From an uncultured Dehalococcoidia bacterium (GTDB lineage: Bacteria; Chloroflexota; Dehalococcoidia; Lucifugimonadales; UBA3495): a stretch of DNA of 64,000 bases. Shown here piece by piece: positions 15,600-24,154 of this stretch; the stretch's first letter is position 1; each line of letters begins with the position of its first letter. Both the position numbers and the translations under genes were made by a program. The stretch lies in contig CATOSP010000004.1 of the NCBI GenBank assembly GCA_951812625.1, positions 310,001 through 374,000 of the forward strand, in the 5' to 3' direction. The notes under the pieces are model-generated. The model was not told the DNA's origin and did not search any database. It was given only the letters and a program-made list of their open reading frames with translations.

Positions 15600-17990
15600 C
15601 TAGCTGGTCGGCATCCCAGTGTCCGCAGGGCCTGCGACGGTTACCGGAGTGGCGTCGGTGAGCAGGTGCTGGCCGGAGACCACAACCTCGTCGCCCAACT
15701 GGAGGCCGTCCAGGATTTCCCGGTACCGGTCATCCGCCAACCCGACCGCCACCGGCTGGAGATGGGCCACCCCGTCGCGCACCACGTAGGCGCTGGACTG
15801 GCTGGCGGAACTGAACACCGCCTCCCTTGGCACCAGCAGCGTGTCGGTCCGCTGGATTGACACTGATACCTGTCCCGAAACGCCCGGGCGCAGCGCCGGG
15901 GTACCGGCCACCGGCTCCATCTTCACCAGGAAGGTATGGCCGGTCGCTCCCGCGGTGGGGGCGATCCGGTCCACCATCAGGTCAAGGGCCTGGTCCGGCA
16001 CGGCCGGGCTGGTGAATTCCAGCACCCGGCCCTCCTCGACACCACCGATCATGGTCTCCTCGATCAGGAAAGAGACGACAACGTCGGTGGTGGCGACGGT
16101 GAAGACAGGAGTTTGAGTGGAGGCGATTGCCCCCACGGATAGCTGGTTCTCAATGACGATTCCGTCGAATGGGGCGACCAGTTTCATGTCCTCCAGTTGT
16201 TTCTCCACCAGGGCTACCTGCGCCTGGGCCTGCACCAGACTCCCCACTGCCGCCCGCACGCCGTGGGCGGCGTAGGTCTCGCTGTTGGTGGCAAGTTCGC
16301 GCACGGCTACGGCTATCTCCAGGCTGGCGTTGGCCAGAGCAACGTCGTCGGGCTGCTGGAGCATTTCCAGCCTGGCGGCTGCGGACTCTGCCAAGGCCTT
16401 TGCCCCGGCGAGCCGTTCCTGGGCTTGAGCGACGGTATTGGCGTCCGGCTCCTTGAGTTCCATCAACCTGGCCTCGGCGGCCTCCAGGACGGCCTCGGCG
16501 GTTTCGACCCGGCCCTCGGCCAACGTTATCACGTCTCCGGTGGGGTCTTGCAGTTCGGCCAACCGCGCTTCCGCAGCTTCCAGGGCCGCGCTGGCCTTGG
16601 TGACATTACCCTCTTCCCGCTCCATAGACCTGCCGCCGGGGTTGGTCAACCCGTCGTACCTGGCCCTGGCAGAGTCCAACCTTGCCTGTGCCGCCTCCAC
16701 ATTGCCACGGGCTGCCGCCACGTCCTCGGGTGTCGGGTTATGGAGTTCGGCCAGCCGTGCCCGCGCCGACTCCAGGTCCAGCCGCGCCTGGGACTCGTCC
16801 CGGATAAGGGCCATGAGGCGGTCCGGCACTGACGACGATGAGATGACCTGCCCCAGCAATGCGGCCAGCCGTTTCTCCTGGATGGCGACCGTTGCTTTGA
16901 GTCCAGCAATCTGCTCCGGGGTAAGGTTTACGTTCAGGCTGGGGTCGCGAAGACGGTCTGCATTCTGCATAAGCGACGTTCTGACCTCGGTCAACTCCGG
17001 CCAGGGTTCTCCGATGGAACCCCTGGTCAGTTCGCTGGCTATGGTCTGGCTCAACGTTGGGTCGTCCTGACGGGCCAGGACTGCGGTCAGGGCCTGCTGG
17101 GCCACAGCCACGTCGCTCTGGGCCCTGGCAAGAACGTCGATTGGCGGGTCGAGAAGCTGGGCCAGCCGGGTCTCCGCACTTGCTACGTCGCGTTCCGCCG
17201 CGTTGACCGCGCTTTCTGCGGCGCGCAGGGTTGTGGACGACGGGTCATTGAGCTGTGCCAGGTCAGCCTGTGCCGTGGACAACGCCTTGCGGGCGGCTTC
17301 GGCCGCACTCTGGGCCACCAGCAGGTCGGAACTGGTGGGGTCTTTCAGTTGAGCCAGATGTATCCGGGCGCCGTTCAGGTTGTTGCGTGCCGTTACGACC
17401 GCACTGGTGACCGTTTCCAAGTCTGCCGGGGTTGGGTCAAGCAGTCGGTCCAGGGCGACCTGGGCACCCCTCATCCTGCTCCGGGCGTCGGCCAGCACGC
17501 TCTCCGCCATCTGAACATCCGCTCTGGTCGGGTTCTGGAGTTGGGCGAGCTTGGCCCGGGCTGCGTCCAGCCGTGCCTGGGCGGCGGCGAGGTTCGGTCC
17601 CACCGCAGCTTTTACCTGGGCAAGCCTGGCCTCCGCGACGGTGACCTTCGACTGGGCTTCCTTCAACCTGGCGTCGAGGGCGCCGTGCTCAAGCTCGCCG
17701 AGCACATCGCCCTTGCTTACCCTCGCACCCACGCCCATGTCGAGGCGGGCAACCTGACCGGATGCCCGGGGTACGATGCCCACCTGGTCGCTGGCATCCA
17801 CCCTTGCGGCGTAGGCCCGGTTGGTGGCAATTGAGCCCGTCATTGCCGGCACGGTGACGACAAACACCGACCGATCCACCGGGACGTTGACCTCGGCGGC
17901 GGGTGTAGCACATGCCGTCAGGGCCAGTGCGGCAAGCAGCAGAGTCGATACCAGGAGTTTAACGTGTGGGGGTCGCAGGAGCTTTGCCAT
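15600..17990 (-). CDS. HlyD-type efflux adaptor lipoprotein with long coiled-coil repeats
   Basis: 796 residues. A signal peptide ends in LALTAC (lipobox, Cys27), so the mature protein is probably lipid-anchored. A biotinyl-lipoyl half (GQVARLDMGVGARVSKGDVL) follows, and its matching half is near the C-terminus (APFDGIVIENQLSVG). Between them lie about 500 residues of Ala/Leu/Arg-rich helix with about ten copies of a roughly 36-residue unit marked by L-x-x-L-x-D/N-P-T. A beta-barrel and membrane-proximal domain close the protein. The adaptor is about twice the normal MFP length (350-450). Last gene of an EmrA-EmrB-adaptor operon. Confidence 0.85.
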   Translation of the reverse strand: MAKLLRPPHVKLLVSTLLLAALALTACATPAAEVNVPVDRSVFVVTVPAMTGSIATNRAYAARVDASDQVGIVPRASGQVARLDMGVGARVSKGDVLGELEHGALDARLKEAQSKVTVAEARLAQVKAAVGPNLAAAQARLDAARAKLAQLQNPTRADVQMAESVLADARSRMRGAQVALDRLLDPTPADLETVTSAVVTARNNLNGARIHLAQLKDPTSSDLLVAQSAAEAARKALSTAQADLAQLNDPSSTTLRAAESAVNAAERDVASAETRLAQLLDPPIDVLARAQSDVAVAQQALTAVLARQDDPTLSQTIASELTRGSIGEPWPELTEVRTSLMQNADRLRDPSLNVNLTPEQIAGLKATVAIQEKRLAALLGQVISSSSVPDRLMALIRDESQARLDLESARARLAELHNPTPEDVAAARGNVEAAQARLDSARARYDGLTNPGGRSMEREEGNVTKASAALEAAEARLAELQDPTGDVITLAEGRVETAEAVLEAAEARLMELKEPDANTVAQAQERLAGAKALAESAAARLEMLQQPDDVALANASLEIAVAVRELATNSETYAAHGVRAAVGSLVQAQAQVALVEKQLEDMKLVAPFDGIVIENQLSVGAIASTQTPVFTVATTDVVVSFLIEETMIGGVEEGRVLEFTSPAVPDQALDLMVDRIAPTAGATGHTFLVKMEPVAGTPALRPGVSGQVSVSIQRTDTLLVPREAVFSSASQSSAYVVRDGVAHLQPVAVGLADDRYREILDGLQLGDEVVVSGQHLLTDATPVTVAGPADTGMPTS

Positions 17991-18048
17991 ATTCAGACCA
18001 TCAGTCCTTCTTACGAGTTATTTGGTTAGCCTTGGAGTATACGCCTGC

Positions 18049-19614
18049 CTAGTCCGCAGGTTCAGGCGCGGCGTCCCTTTCTTCCACAGTCCGGGAAACC
18101 GGCTCGGGTTGCCGCTTGCGCAGGAATACCGCCGGTATCAACGCCAGGAACACTATGATCGCCGCAATCAGGAACACATCGTTGAACGCGCCTATGAATG
18201 CCTCCTGCTGGACCATCTGGTCCAGCATCTGCACGGCGGCCTCGTCCGCCCGGCCATTTATCCCCGGCAGGTCTCCAGCCGTCCGTTCCAGTTGCGACAT
18301 CACCTGTATCGCGCCGAGAGAATCGGGGGTGACGGTCTGGGACAGGCTGCTGGAGTGGAACGCCTGCCGGGCCGTCAGGATGGTGGCGAAGGCCGCCGTA
18401 CCGAAGGCCGGGAACAACTGACGCAGGCTATTGACCAAGGCCGATGCACGGGGCAGTTCCTCCCTGGGGACCAGGCTCATCGTAAGGGCAACTGCCGGAA
18501 TGAACATCAACCCGCTGCTCACGCCCCGAATCATGAGGATGACAATCAGCTCCCGGTCGGTGGTGGTCATGTCCAGATTGGCCAGTTGCAGCGTCGCAAA
18601 CCCCGCACCAAGTATACCCGGAATAATCAAGGGCAACGGCCCCACCCGATCGTAGAGTCGCCCGGTGATGGGAGCGGCCACGGCCAGGGCTATCCCCTGC
18701 GGCATCAGCAGCATCCCGGCCTCCAGTGGACTCAGTCCCCGCAGGTCCTGCAGGAACAGGGGCACCAGGAATACCACGGAAATCAGCACCATGGTGGCGA
18801 TGAAGTGGACGCTTGCCGCCATGGTGAACGGGGGGTTGCGGAAGATTCTCAGGTCCAGCAGAGGTGATTCCTCAGTCAGTTCCACGTAGACCCACGCGAT
18901 CAGGGACACGACAGAAACCGCGAACAGGACCACCACGCTGGGCGCGCCCCAGCCGTCCTGGGGGGCACGGGTAAGGGCCATCAGGACGGAGCAGAACCCA
19001 ATTCCCGCCAAGATGAAGCCCTTCAGGTCGAACCTGCGAGCCTCTGTCCTGTCCGTCTCCCGGAGCCACAGGGTTGCAAGGGCCACGGCTGCCACCCCGA
19101 CGGGAACATTGATGAAGAACGCCATCCGCCAGCTTGAGGTCTCCACCAGGTATCCCCCTATGACCGGGCCGAATATCGGCGCAAATAATATGGGGACGCC
19201 GATGATACCCATCATGGAGCCCTGCCGTTCCGGGGGTACCGTGCGGAACATCATGGCCATCCCCAGGGGCATGGTGACACCCCCGGCCAGCCCCTTGATG
19301 AACCGGAAAGCGATGAGGGAGTTGATATCCCACGCGAGCCCACAAAGGACTGACCCCAGGGTGAACCCGGTAACGGAGAGTATGAAGAGCCGCTTGGTAC
19401 CCAGACGGTCGCTGAGGTAGCCGGTCGTGGGGACTATCAGGGCCAGAGCCAGCATGTACATGGAGATGATGAGCTGCGCCCGGTCCAGGCTGGCGCTGAG
19501 GGCGGTCATTATCCGGGGCAGGGCCACGTTGATGATCGTGGTGTCCAGGACCACAGTGATGATGCCCAGCACCACCAGGACCAACACCCGCCATTCGTAG
19601 GAAATACGCGGCAT
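18049..19614 (-). CDS. MFS drug exporter, DHA2 (EmrB/QacA) family
   Basis: 521 residues with about 14 hydrophobic segments, typical for the 14-helix DHA2 group. DTTIINVALPRIM in helix 1 and GYLSDRLGTKRLF between helices 2 and 3 are the family hallmarks, and FGPVIGGYLV matches motif C of proton antiporters. It should export hydrophobic compounds using the proton gradient. It lies 27 bases after the EmrA-like gene and is followed by the long adaptor, so all three probably act together. Confidence 0.93.
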   Translation of the reverse strand: MPRISYEWRVLVLVVLGIITVVLDTTIINVALPRIMTALSASLDRAQLIISMYMLALALIVPTTGYLSDRLGTKRLFILSVTGFTLGSVLCGLAWDINSLIAFRFIKGLAGGVTMPLGMAMMFRTVPPERQGSMMGIIGVPILFAPIFGPVIGGYLVETSSWRMAFFINVPVGVAAVALATLWLRETDRTEARRFDLKGFILAGIGFCSVLMALTRAPQDGWGAPSVVVLFAVSVVSLIAWVYVELTEESPLLDLRIFRNPPFTMAASVHFIATMVLISVVFLVPLFLQDLRGLSPLEAGMLLMPQGIALAVAAPITGRLYDRVGPLPLIIPGILGAGFATLQLANLDMTTTDRELIVILMIRGVSSGLMFIPAVALTMSLVPREELPRASALVNSLRQLFPAFGTAAFATILTARQAFHSSSLSQTVTPDSLGAIQVMSQLERTAGDLPGINGRADEAAVQMLDQMVQQEAFIGAFNDVFLIAAIIVFLALIPAVFLRKRQPEPVSRTVEERDAAPEPAD

Positions 19615-19641
19615 CGATGTCCAACCCCTGCCCCGTTGCCG

Positions 19642-20367
19642 TCAGCCGGGTCCCGATTGGGACACGTAAATCTTGACCTCGACCGAGGAACCGGGGATGA
19701 GGGACAAGTAGCTCTCCTCCAGGACTATCTTGACCGGCACAAGCTGGGAGACCTTGTTGAAATTGCCGGAGGTGTTGCGGGAAGGGAGCAGGCTGAAGGT
19801 CCCGGCGGTGACGGGCGAGACCGATTCCACCCTTCCAGGCAAAGTCTGCCCAATCGAATCCAAGTATACTTCCACGAACTGGCCGGAACGGACGCGGCCC
19901 ACATCGCGCTCGTCAATGTTGGCCGTTACCCATGCCTGCTTGGGGTCCATCAGGGTTACGATGGGCTGGCCAGCGGGCACCGTGTCGCCCTGCCTGGCCC
20001 ACCGTGCAGCCACCACCCCGGAGACAGGCGCCACCACCTCGGCCATCTGGTCCTGCACGTCCCGGAATCCCAGCTTGGAAGTGTCAGTGGTATCGGACCT
20101 GGACAGCACCGTGGGAATGTCGACCACCGCGATGACCTGGCCCTCGGACACCGGGGTCCCCACGTCCACGTTCATGCTGATGATGCGGCCGGCATTGATT
20201 GACCCGGCCTGCACCAGCGCAGCGGTCACCTGGGCGTTATTGGTCGAAACGAAGTGGAGCGAGTTGTACCACAGCCGGTAACCAAAAAGGGCCGCAGCCA
20301 CAACAATGGCTGCGGCGGCGAGGACTACCAGCACCCGGACCCGCCGGCCGCTCAAAAGGCCCGACAT
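19642..20367 (-). CDS. EmrA/HlyD-family membrane fusion protein, compact
   Basis: 241 residues with one N-terminal membrane helix (VLVVLAAAAIVVAAALFGY). FVSTNNAQVTAALVQ resembles the EmrA opening, followed by the two lipoyl half-motifs (GRIISMNVDVGTPVSEGQVI and VVAPVSGVVAARWARQGDTV) with only a very short segment between them. The normal helical hairpin is therefore almost absent, in contrast to the giant hairpin of the other adaptor in this operon. First gene of the efflux operon. Confidence 0.87.
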   Translation of the reverse strand: MSGLLSGRRVRVLVVLAAAAIVVAAALFGYRLWYNSLHFVSTNNAQVTAALVQAGSINAGRIISMNVDVGTPVSEGQVIAVVDIPTVLSRSDTTDTSKLGFRDVQDQMAEVVAPVSGVVAARWARQGDTVPAGQPIVTLMDPKQAWVTANIDERDVGRVRSGQFVEVYLDSIGQTLPGRVESVSPVTAGTFSLLPSRNTSGNFNKVSQLVPVKIVLEESYLSLIPGSSVEVKIYVSQSGPG

Positions 20368-20437
20368 CTCACCACCGCCTCAACCGTTGACCTGGCCCCG
20401 ACGTAATTCCGGCGAAAAGACCGCTCTTGACCTGAGC

Positions 20438-20460
20438 AGGAGGGGTGTTAACCCCATCCT
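20438..20460 (-). terminator. Imperfect hairpin after the cupin gene
   Basis: AGGAGGGGT-GTT-AACCCC-ATCCT pairs with one bulged base. On the minus strand it lies 48 bases past the cupin stop and 70 bases before the efflux operon start; terminator or operator. Confidence 0.35.
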
Positions 20461-20507
20461 AGCGCGTCCGCTTTCCGGGCCAGGCTGTCCCTGGCTCGAG
20501 CGACACC

Positions 20508-20846
20508 CTAGTCAATGATGGGCACGGTCGCTGAGACGCGTGGAGCGTCGCCGACCGACCGGGTAGTGTGGCCCTGACCCGTGAGGTCCTCAGCGAGGGT
20601 GACGTGGCCGGGGCCGAAGCGGTGTACCGAGCCGTCCCCCAGACCAATTTCCACCTCGCCGGACAGGGTGATTACATACTGGCGGCGGGGCGCGTTGTGC
20701 CAATCGCTGAAGCGGCCCGCCTCCGACTGGCGGAACACGATGCCCTCGGCGTTGTGCAGTTCCTCCAATTCCGGGTGCGAAGCCAGGTCCAGTTCCTCGA
20801 TGTGGGACTGCCCGTCATCACCTGTGTACAGCCTTATGATGCTCAC
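20508..20846 (-). CDS. Cupin domain protein
   Basis: 112 residues from a GTG at 20846 with AGGAGG seven bases upstream; the frame opens further to 20888 but without a ribosome site. A single cupin barrel: WHNAPRRQYVITLSGEVEI and GSVHRFGPGHVTLAEDLTGQGH correspond to the two cupin motifs, and HTTRS gives another His. Only part of the usual HxH-E metal set is visible. Single-domain cupins of this size may be small-molecule binding proteins or enzymes; substrate unknown. Confidence 0.8.
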   Translation of the reverse strand: MSIIRLYTGDDGQSHIEELDLASHPELEELHNAEGIVFRQSEAGRFSDWHNAPRRQYVITLSGEVEIGLGDGSVHRFGPGHVTLAEDLTGQGHTTRSVGDAPRVSATVPIID

Positions 20847-20873
20847 CGACCGGCCTCCTGCGGGATGTTTCTG

Positions 20874-20918
20874 AACCCTCCAGCCCATCTACACGGCAAC
20901 TTGTCGGGCTGGAGGGTT
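20874..20918 (-). terminator. Hairpin terminator of the vWA-like gene
   Basis: Perfect 13-bp inverted repeat AACCCTCCAGCCC / GGGCTGGAGGGTT with a 19-base loop. It lies 72 bases after the stop of the minus-strand gene ending at 20991. No long T tract. Confidence 0.55.
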
Positions 20919-20990
20919 CTCAATGGGGGAGTCTATTGGTTGCCGTACCGGTAGTCAAATGGACTGTCGGCAAGGGCAGCCAGTCCCTGG

Positions 20991-21914
20991 TCAGTGGAGA
21001 TTGGGGTTTGAGAGTCCCGGGATACACATGCTGAGGAACCGGGCGACCTCCACCGACTGAGCGTTCAGGACCATCCCTCGCGAGTTATCGTCCACCGGTA
21101 TCTCCAGCCTGGTCGCCCGTTGGCGAATGGTCTCGGGCAAGGCCGAGACCATACCGAACATCAATGCGTCGTCTTCATGCCTCGGCTCTAACGATTTCAG
21201 GTCTCTTTCATTTTCGGGGAACATGGTGGGGGATATGTGCCTGGTCGCGTCGGGCGAGTTGGAGAGGTCGCCGATGAGGTCAACGGCGAACAGGAGTACG
21301 TTGCCGTCCATGGTCCGGAGACTCTTGATGCGCTCGGCTTGCGTCGATAAGTCCTGGTGTACGTCGGAAATCCCGCGTTCCCAGACGATTATCACTATAG
21401 GCGGGTGGGAATTGGGGTATCGGCCAACCCATTCCGCCAAGGGGCGTTCCACTGCCTTCAACATGGCCCATAGCGGAGTACCAGTCCCTTCGTGGAACCG
21501 TAGCCAGACGGGCATCTGCTGGGTGACTTCGACCGTGTCCCCACCCTGATTCTGACTTACCTTTCTTTCCTCCATTACCGCCGCATCCACCACTTGGCTC
21601 ATGGGCAGAAATGGCTGCTCCAGATTGGTGCCGGGAAGGGTGTAGGTGATCGCCAGATCATCGTCATTTGCGGGGACCCAGTCCCCATCCTGGTTAAGGA
21701 AACCCAAGTCGGTAAAACCCACAATGCCGATGTCAAAATAGTCCTGGACCTCTCCACCATGCAAGCAGCGCCGCACCAGCAAGTCCACAAAGCGGTTGAC
21801 CACGTCCACTGCCGCCTCTTGAATGGGATGCTCCGGCAATATATTCGCACACTGGTCTACCAGAAACAGGAAACACCCGGGGTTATCGAGGCTAACGTCT
21901 GCGGAGTAGGGCAT
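20991..21914 (-). CDS. vWA-like domain protein with degenerate metal site
   Basis: 307 residues starting at ATG 21914 with GAGGAGG six bases upstream. CFLFLVDQCANI sits where a von Willebrand A domain has its DxSxS metal-binding motif, but the two Ser are replaced (D-Q-C-A-N). GTGTPLWAMLKAVERPLAEWV matches the following helix with its Thr, and PPIVIIVWERGISDV matches the strand that usually carries TDG. It probably binds a protein partner, perhaps without metal. No transmembrane segment. The downstream cupin may be independent. Confidence 0.7.
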   Translation of the reverse strand: MPYSADVSLDNPGCFLFLVDQCANILPEHPIQEAAVDVVNRFVDLLVRRCLHGGEVQDYFDIGIVGFTDLGFLNQDGDWVPANDDDLAITYTLPGTNLEQPFLPMSQVVDAAVMEERKVSQNQGGDTVEVTQQMPVWLRFHEGTGTPLWAMLKAVERPLAEWVGRYPNSHPPIVIIVWERGISDVHQDLSTQAERIKSLRTMDGNVLLFAVDLIGDLSNSPDATRHISPTMFPENERDLKSLEPRHEDDALMFGMVSALPETIRQRATRLEIPVDDNSRGMVLNAQSVEVARFLSMCIPGLSNPNLH

Positions 21915-22079
21915 TTTGGGCCTCCTCGCTGCTTGTACACGGGCGCATCAGCGGCAATCGCGGTATCAGGCAGTATACTATTCAATATCACAATGGCGGC
22001 AAGTGGCCGGTTGCCAATGGCAAGCGGGTCCTGACCGGCAACCGGCGCCAGCCGAGAGCATCGACACGGAGGTATGCAG

Positions 22080-22997
22080 ATGAAAGTCTTGTATGAGAAG
22101 CGGGGCCACGTTGCCTACGTGACCATCAACAACGTGGAGAAGGCCAACATCCTGGACCGGGAAACGTCCCATGAAATCGCCGAGGCGTGGAAGGAGGTGT
22201 GGGACGATACCGATGTACGCGCCGCGATCCTGACCGGAGCAGGCGACCGCTACTTCTGCGCCGGGCATAACCTGGACACTCCCCCCGGGATCACGCCCGA
22301 GGAACGGGAGCGGGTCCGGATGGAAAACATTTTCTGGCCGCCGTCGGGCACGGTCAACGGGTCCAAGTTCGGCGTTGACGGCAGCCTGGGAGACCATTAC
22401 CCGCAGATATGGAAGCCTGTTATCGCGGCCATCAACGGGTGGGCCGCGGGAGCCGGGTTCTACCTGATGTTGACCTCTACCGACATCAGGATCGCCAGCG
22501 AGGAACACGCCCGTTTCAAGTTCGCCCTGCTGAGCCAGGGATGGGTGGGCCACGGGCCGGGAGCCACCTACCTGACCCGGCAGGTCTCATATGCAGACGC
22601 GATGCGGATTCTGCTGACGGACCGGCCCTTCGACGCCAAGGAGGCGCTGCGGATCAACCTGATCAACGAGGTTGTGCCCCACGGCCGGCTGATGGAACGG
22701 GCCGAGGAGGTGGCCGCCGAGGTGGTCAGGATGCCCCCGCTGGCCGTGCGCATGATGAAGGAGTTCGTGGTGCGGTTCCGGGAGATTCCTGTCTCGGAGG
22801 CGTGGCGAGTCCAGACTTTGATCAACTACCTGCTGACCCAGATGACCACGGACGGCGACGAGGGCCGCAAGGCTTTCCTGGAGAAGCGCGAACCGAACTT
22901 CACCGGCGGCATCCGCGAGAAGGGGGAGGGCTATCCCGACATCGACGAAGAGCAGCGCGCCCGCCTGGAAGCCGTGCGCCGGGAGCTTCTGGGATAA
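22080..22997 (+). CDS. Enoyl-CoA hydratase/isomerase family protein
   Basis: 305 residues. ATG 22080 is preferred over the ATG six bases earlier because GGAGG is then seven bases away. Crotonase-fold motifs: GAGDRYFCAGHNLDTP (oxyanion hole strand), AAINGWAAGAGFYLMLTSTDIRIA, and VAAEVVRMPPLAVRMMKEFV. The usual catalytic Glu of hydratases after the second motif is not obvious, so hydratase, isomerase or another acyl-CoA reaction is possible. A long insertion after the first motif (residues about 65-110) is unusual. Ends before a bidirectional terminator. Confidence 0.88.
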   Translation: MKVLYEKRGHVAYVTINNVEKANILDRETSHEIAEAWKEVWDDTDVRAAILTGAGDRYFCAGHNLDTPPGITPEERERVRMENIFWPPSGTVNGSKFGVDGSLGDHYPQIWKPVIAAINGWAAGAGFYLMLTSTDIRIASEEHARFKFALLSQGWVGHGPGATYLTRQVSYADAMRILLTDRPFDAKEALRINLINEVVPHGRLMERAEEVAAEVVRMPPLAVRMMKEFVVRFREIPVSEAWRVQTLINYLLTQMTTDGDEGRKAFLEKREPNFTGGIREKGEGYPDIDEEQRARLEAVRRELLG

Positions 22998-23023
22998 CCC
23001 TGCTCGACAGGACTGGTTCGCGG

Positions 23024-23059
23024 GGATAGTGGTCGGCGACTCTTGACCAACCACTATCC
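23024..23059. terminator. Bidirectional hairpin between convergent genes
   Basis: Perfect 10-bp stem GGATAGTGGT / ACCACTATCC with a 16-base loop, placed between the ends of the hydratase (22997) and the lactonase (23069). Confidence 0.65.
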
Positions 23060-23068
23060 TGCTAAACG

Positions 23069-23965
23069 CTAGGCTGCGGCCACCGGGACAGGGATGCCGG
23101 GGATGTTGAGGTCAATGCTGCCCAGTTCGTTCCGGGTGGTGAAGAAGAGGGTCTTCCAGTCGTCGCCGCCGAAGGCCACGTTGGTCGAGGCCGAGGCCCC
23201 ATGGACGATGGCGCCGAGGTGCTGCCCTGAGGGGTCTATGACCCAGATCCCGCCGGAACCGCCGCAATAGATATTGCCCTCCACGTCCACCTTCATACCA
23301 TCGGGGACTCCGGGACGGTCGCCACGCAGGTCGCAGAGGACCCGGTCGGTGGCCAGAGCCAAGGTCCCGTTGGGCTGCATGTCAAAGGCCCGGATGTGGC
23401 CGCGACGGGAATCGTTGATGTAGAGGACGCTTTCGTCTGGAGAGAAGGCCAGGCCGTTGGGAGTGATGAAGTCGCGCACCAGCAGGGTGATGGTCCCAAG
23501 GTCGGCGCTGACCCTGTAGACGCCGGCGAAGTCCAGCTGGTATTCGGGGGCCGGAGCGCCCGGGTCTGTGAAGTAGATGCTGCCGTCGGACTTGACCACC
23601 ACGTCGTTGGGGCGGTTGAGGCTCCTGCCCTGGTAGCTGTTGGCCACGACGGTGAGGCTGCCGTCGGGCTCGTGACGGACTACTCTTGGGGTCCGGTCGC
23701 AGGCTATGAGCCGCCCCTGGATGTCACGGGTCAGGCCGTTGGCGAAGTTGGTCGGCTCCTGAAACACGGTCGCCCCCTCGCCGGGAGCCCACTTCATTCG
23801 TCGGTTGTTGCCAATGTCGCTGAAGAGCAGATAGCCGCCTTCATGCCACCACAGTGGTCCTTCGGCGGGGCCGTTGTCGTTGCCGAAGCCGGTGGCCAGC
23901 TCGTTGATGGGCCTGTCTGAGGAAACGATGGACGCCAGGCCGGGTGACACTTGCTCGATAGGCAT
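23069..23965 (-). CDS. SMP-30/gluconolactonase-family protein
   Basis: 298 residues from ATG 23965 with AAGGAGG five bases upstream; the longer frame to 24088 is not protein-like. A six-bladed propeller of the SMP-30/LRE family: AEGPLWWHEGGYLLFSDI (metal Glu), SLNRPNDVVVKSDGSIYFTD (metal Asn), ITPNGLAFSPDESVLYI and GVPDGMKVDVEGNIY (metal Asp). These enzymes hydrolyse sugar or other lactones with a divalent metal. No signal peptide, so cytoplasmic. Confidence 0.9.
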   Translation of the reverse strand: MPIEQVSPGLASIVSSDRPINELATGFGNDNGPAEGPLWWHEGGYLLFSDIGNNRRMKWAPGEGATVFQEPTNFANGLTRDIQGRLIACDRTPRVVRHEPDGSLTVVANSYQGRSLNRPNDVVVKSDGSIYFTDPGAPAPEYQLDFAGVYRVSADLGTITLLVRDFITPNGLAFSPDESVLYINDSRRGHIRAFDMQPNGTLALATDRVLCDLRGDRPGVPDGMKVDVEGNIYCGGSGGIWVIDPSGQHLGAIVHGASASTNVAFGGDDWKTLFFTTRNELGSIDLNIPGIPVPVAAA

Positions 23966-24154
23966 GAGCGCCTCCTTGCGCGAGAGTAATTGGGAATTAG
24001 CTGGTTGCCGCTTGCCAGATTCTACTCCAAAACCGGAACGATAGCTCTCGAAAACGGTATGGATTCCCGGATGCAGGGCACTTCCCACCTGTCACCTGAC
24101 ATTGCTTGCGAACCGGCCTGGTTTGTGCTTCCCTTTTGAGCGGAGGGAAGTGGG

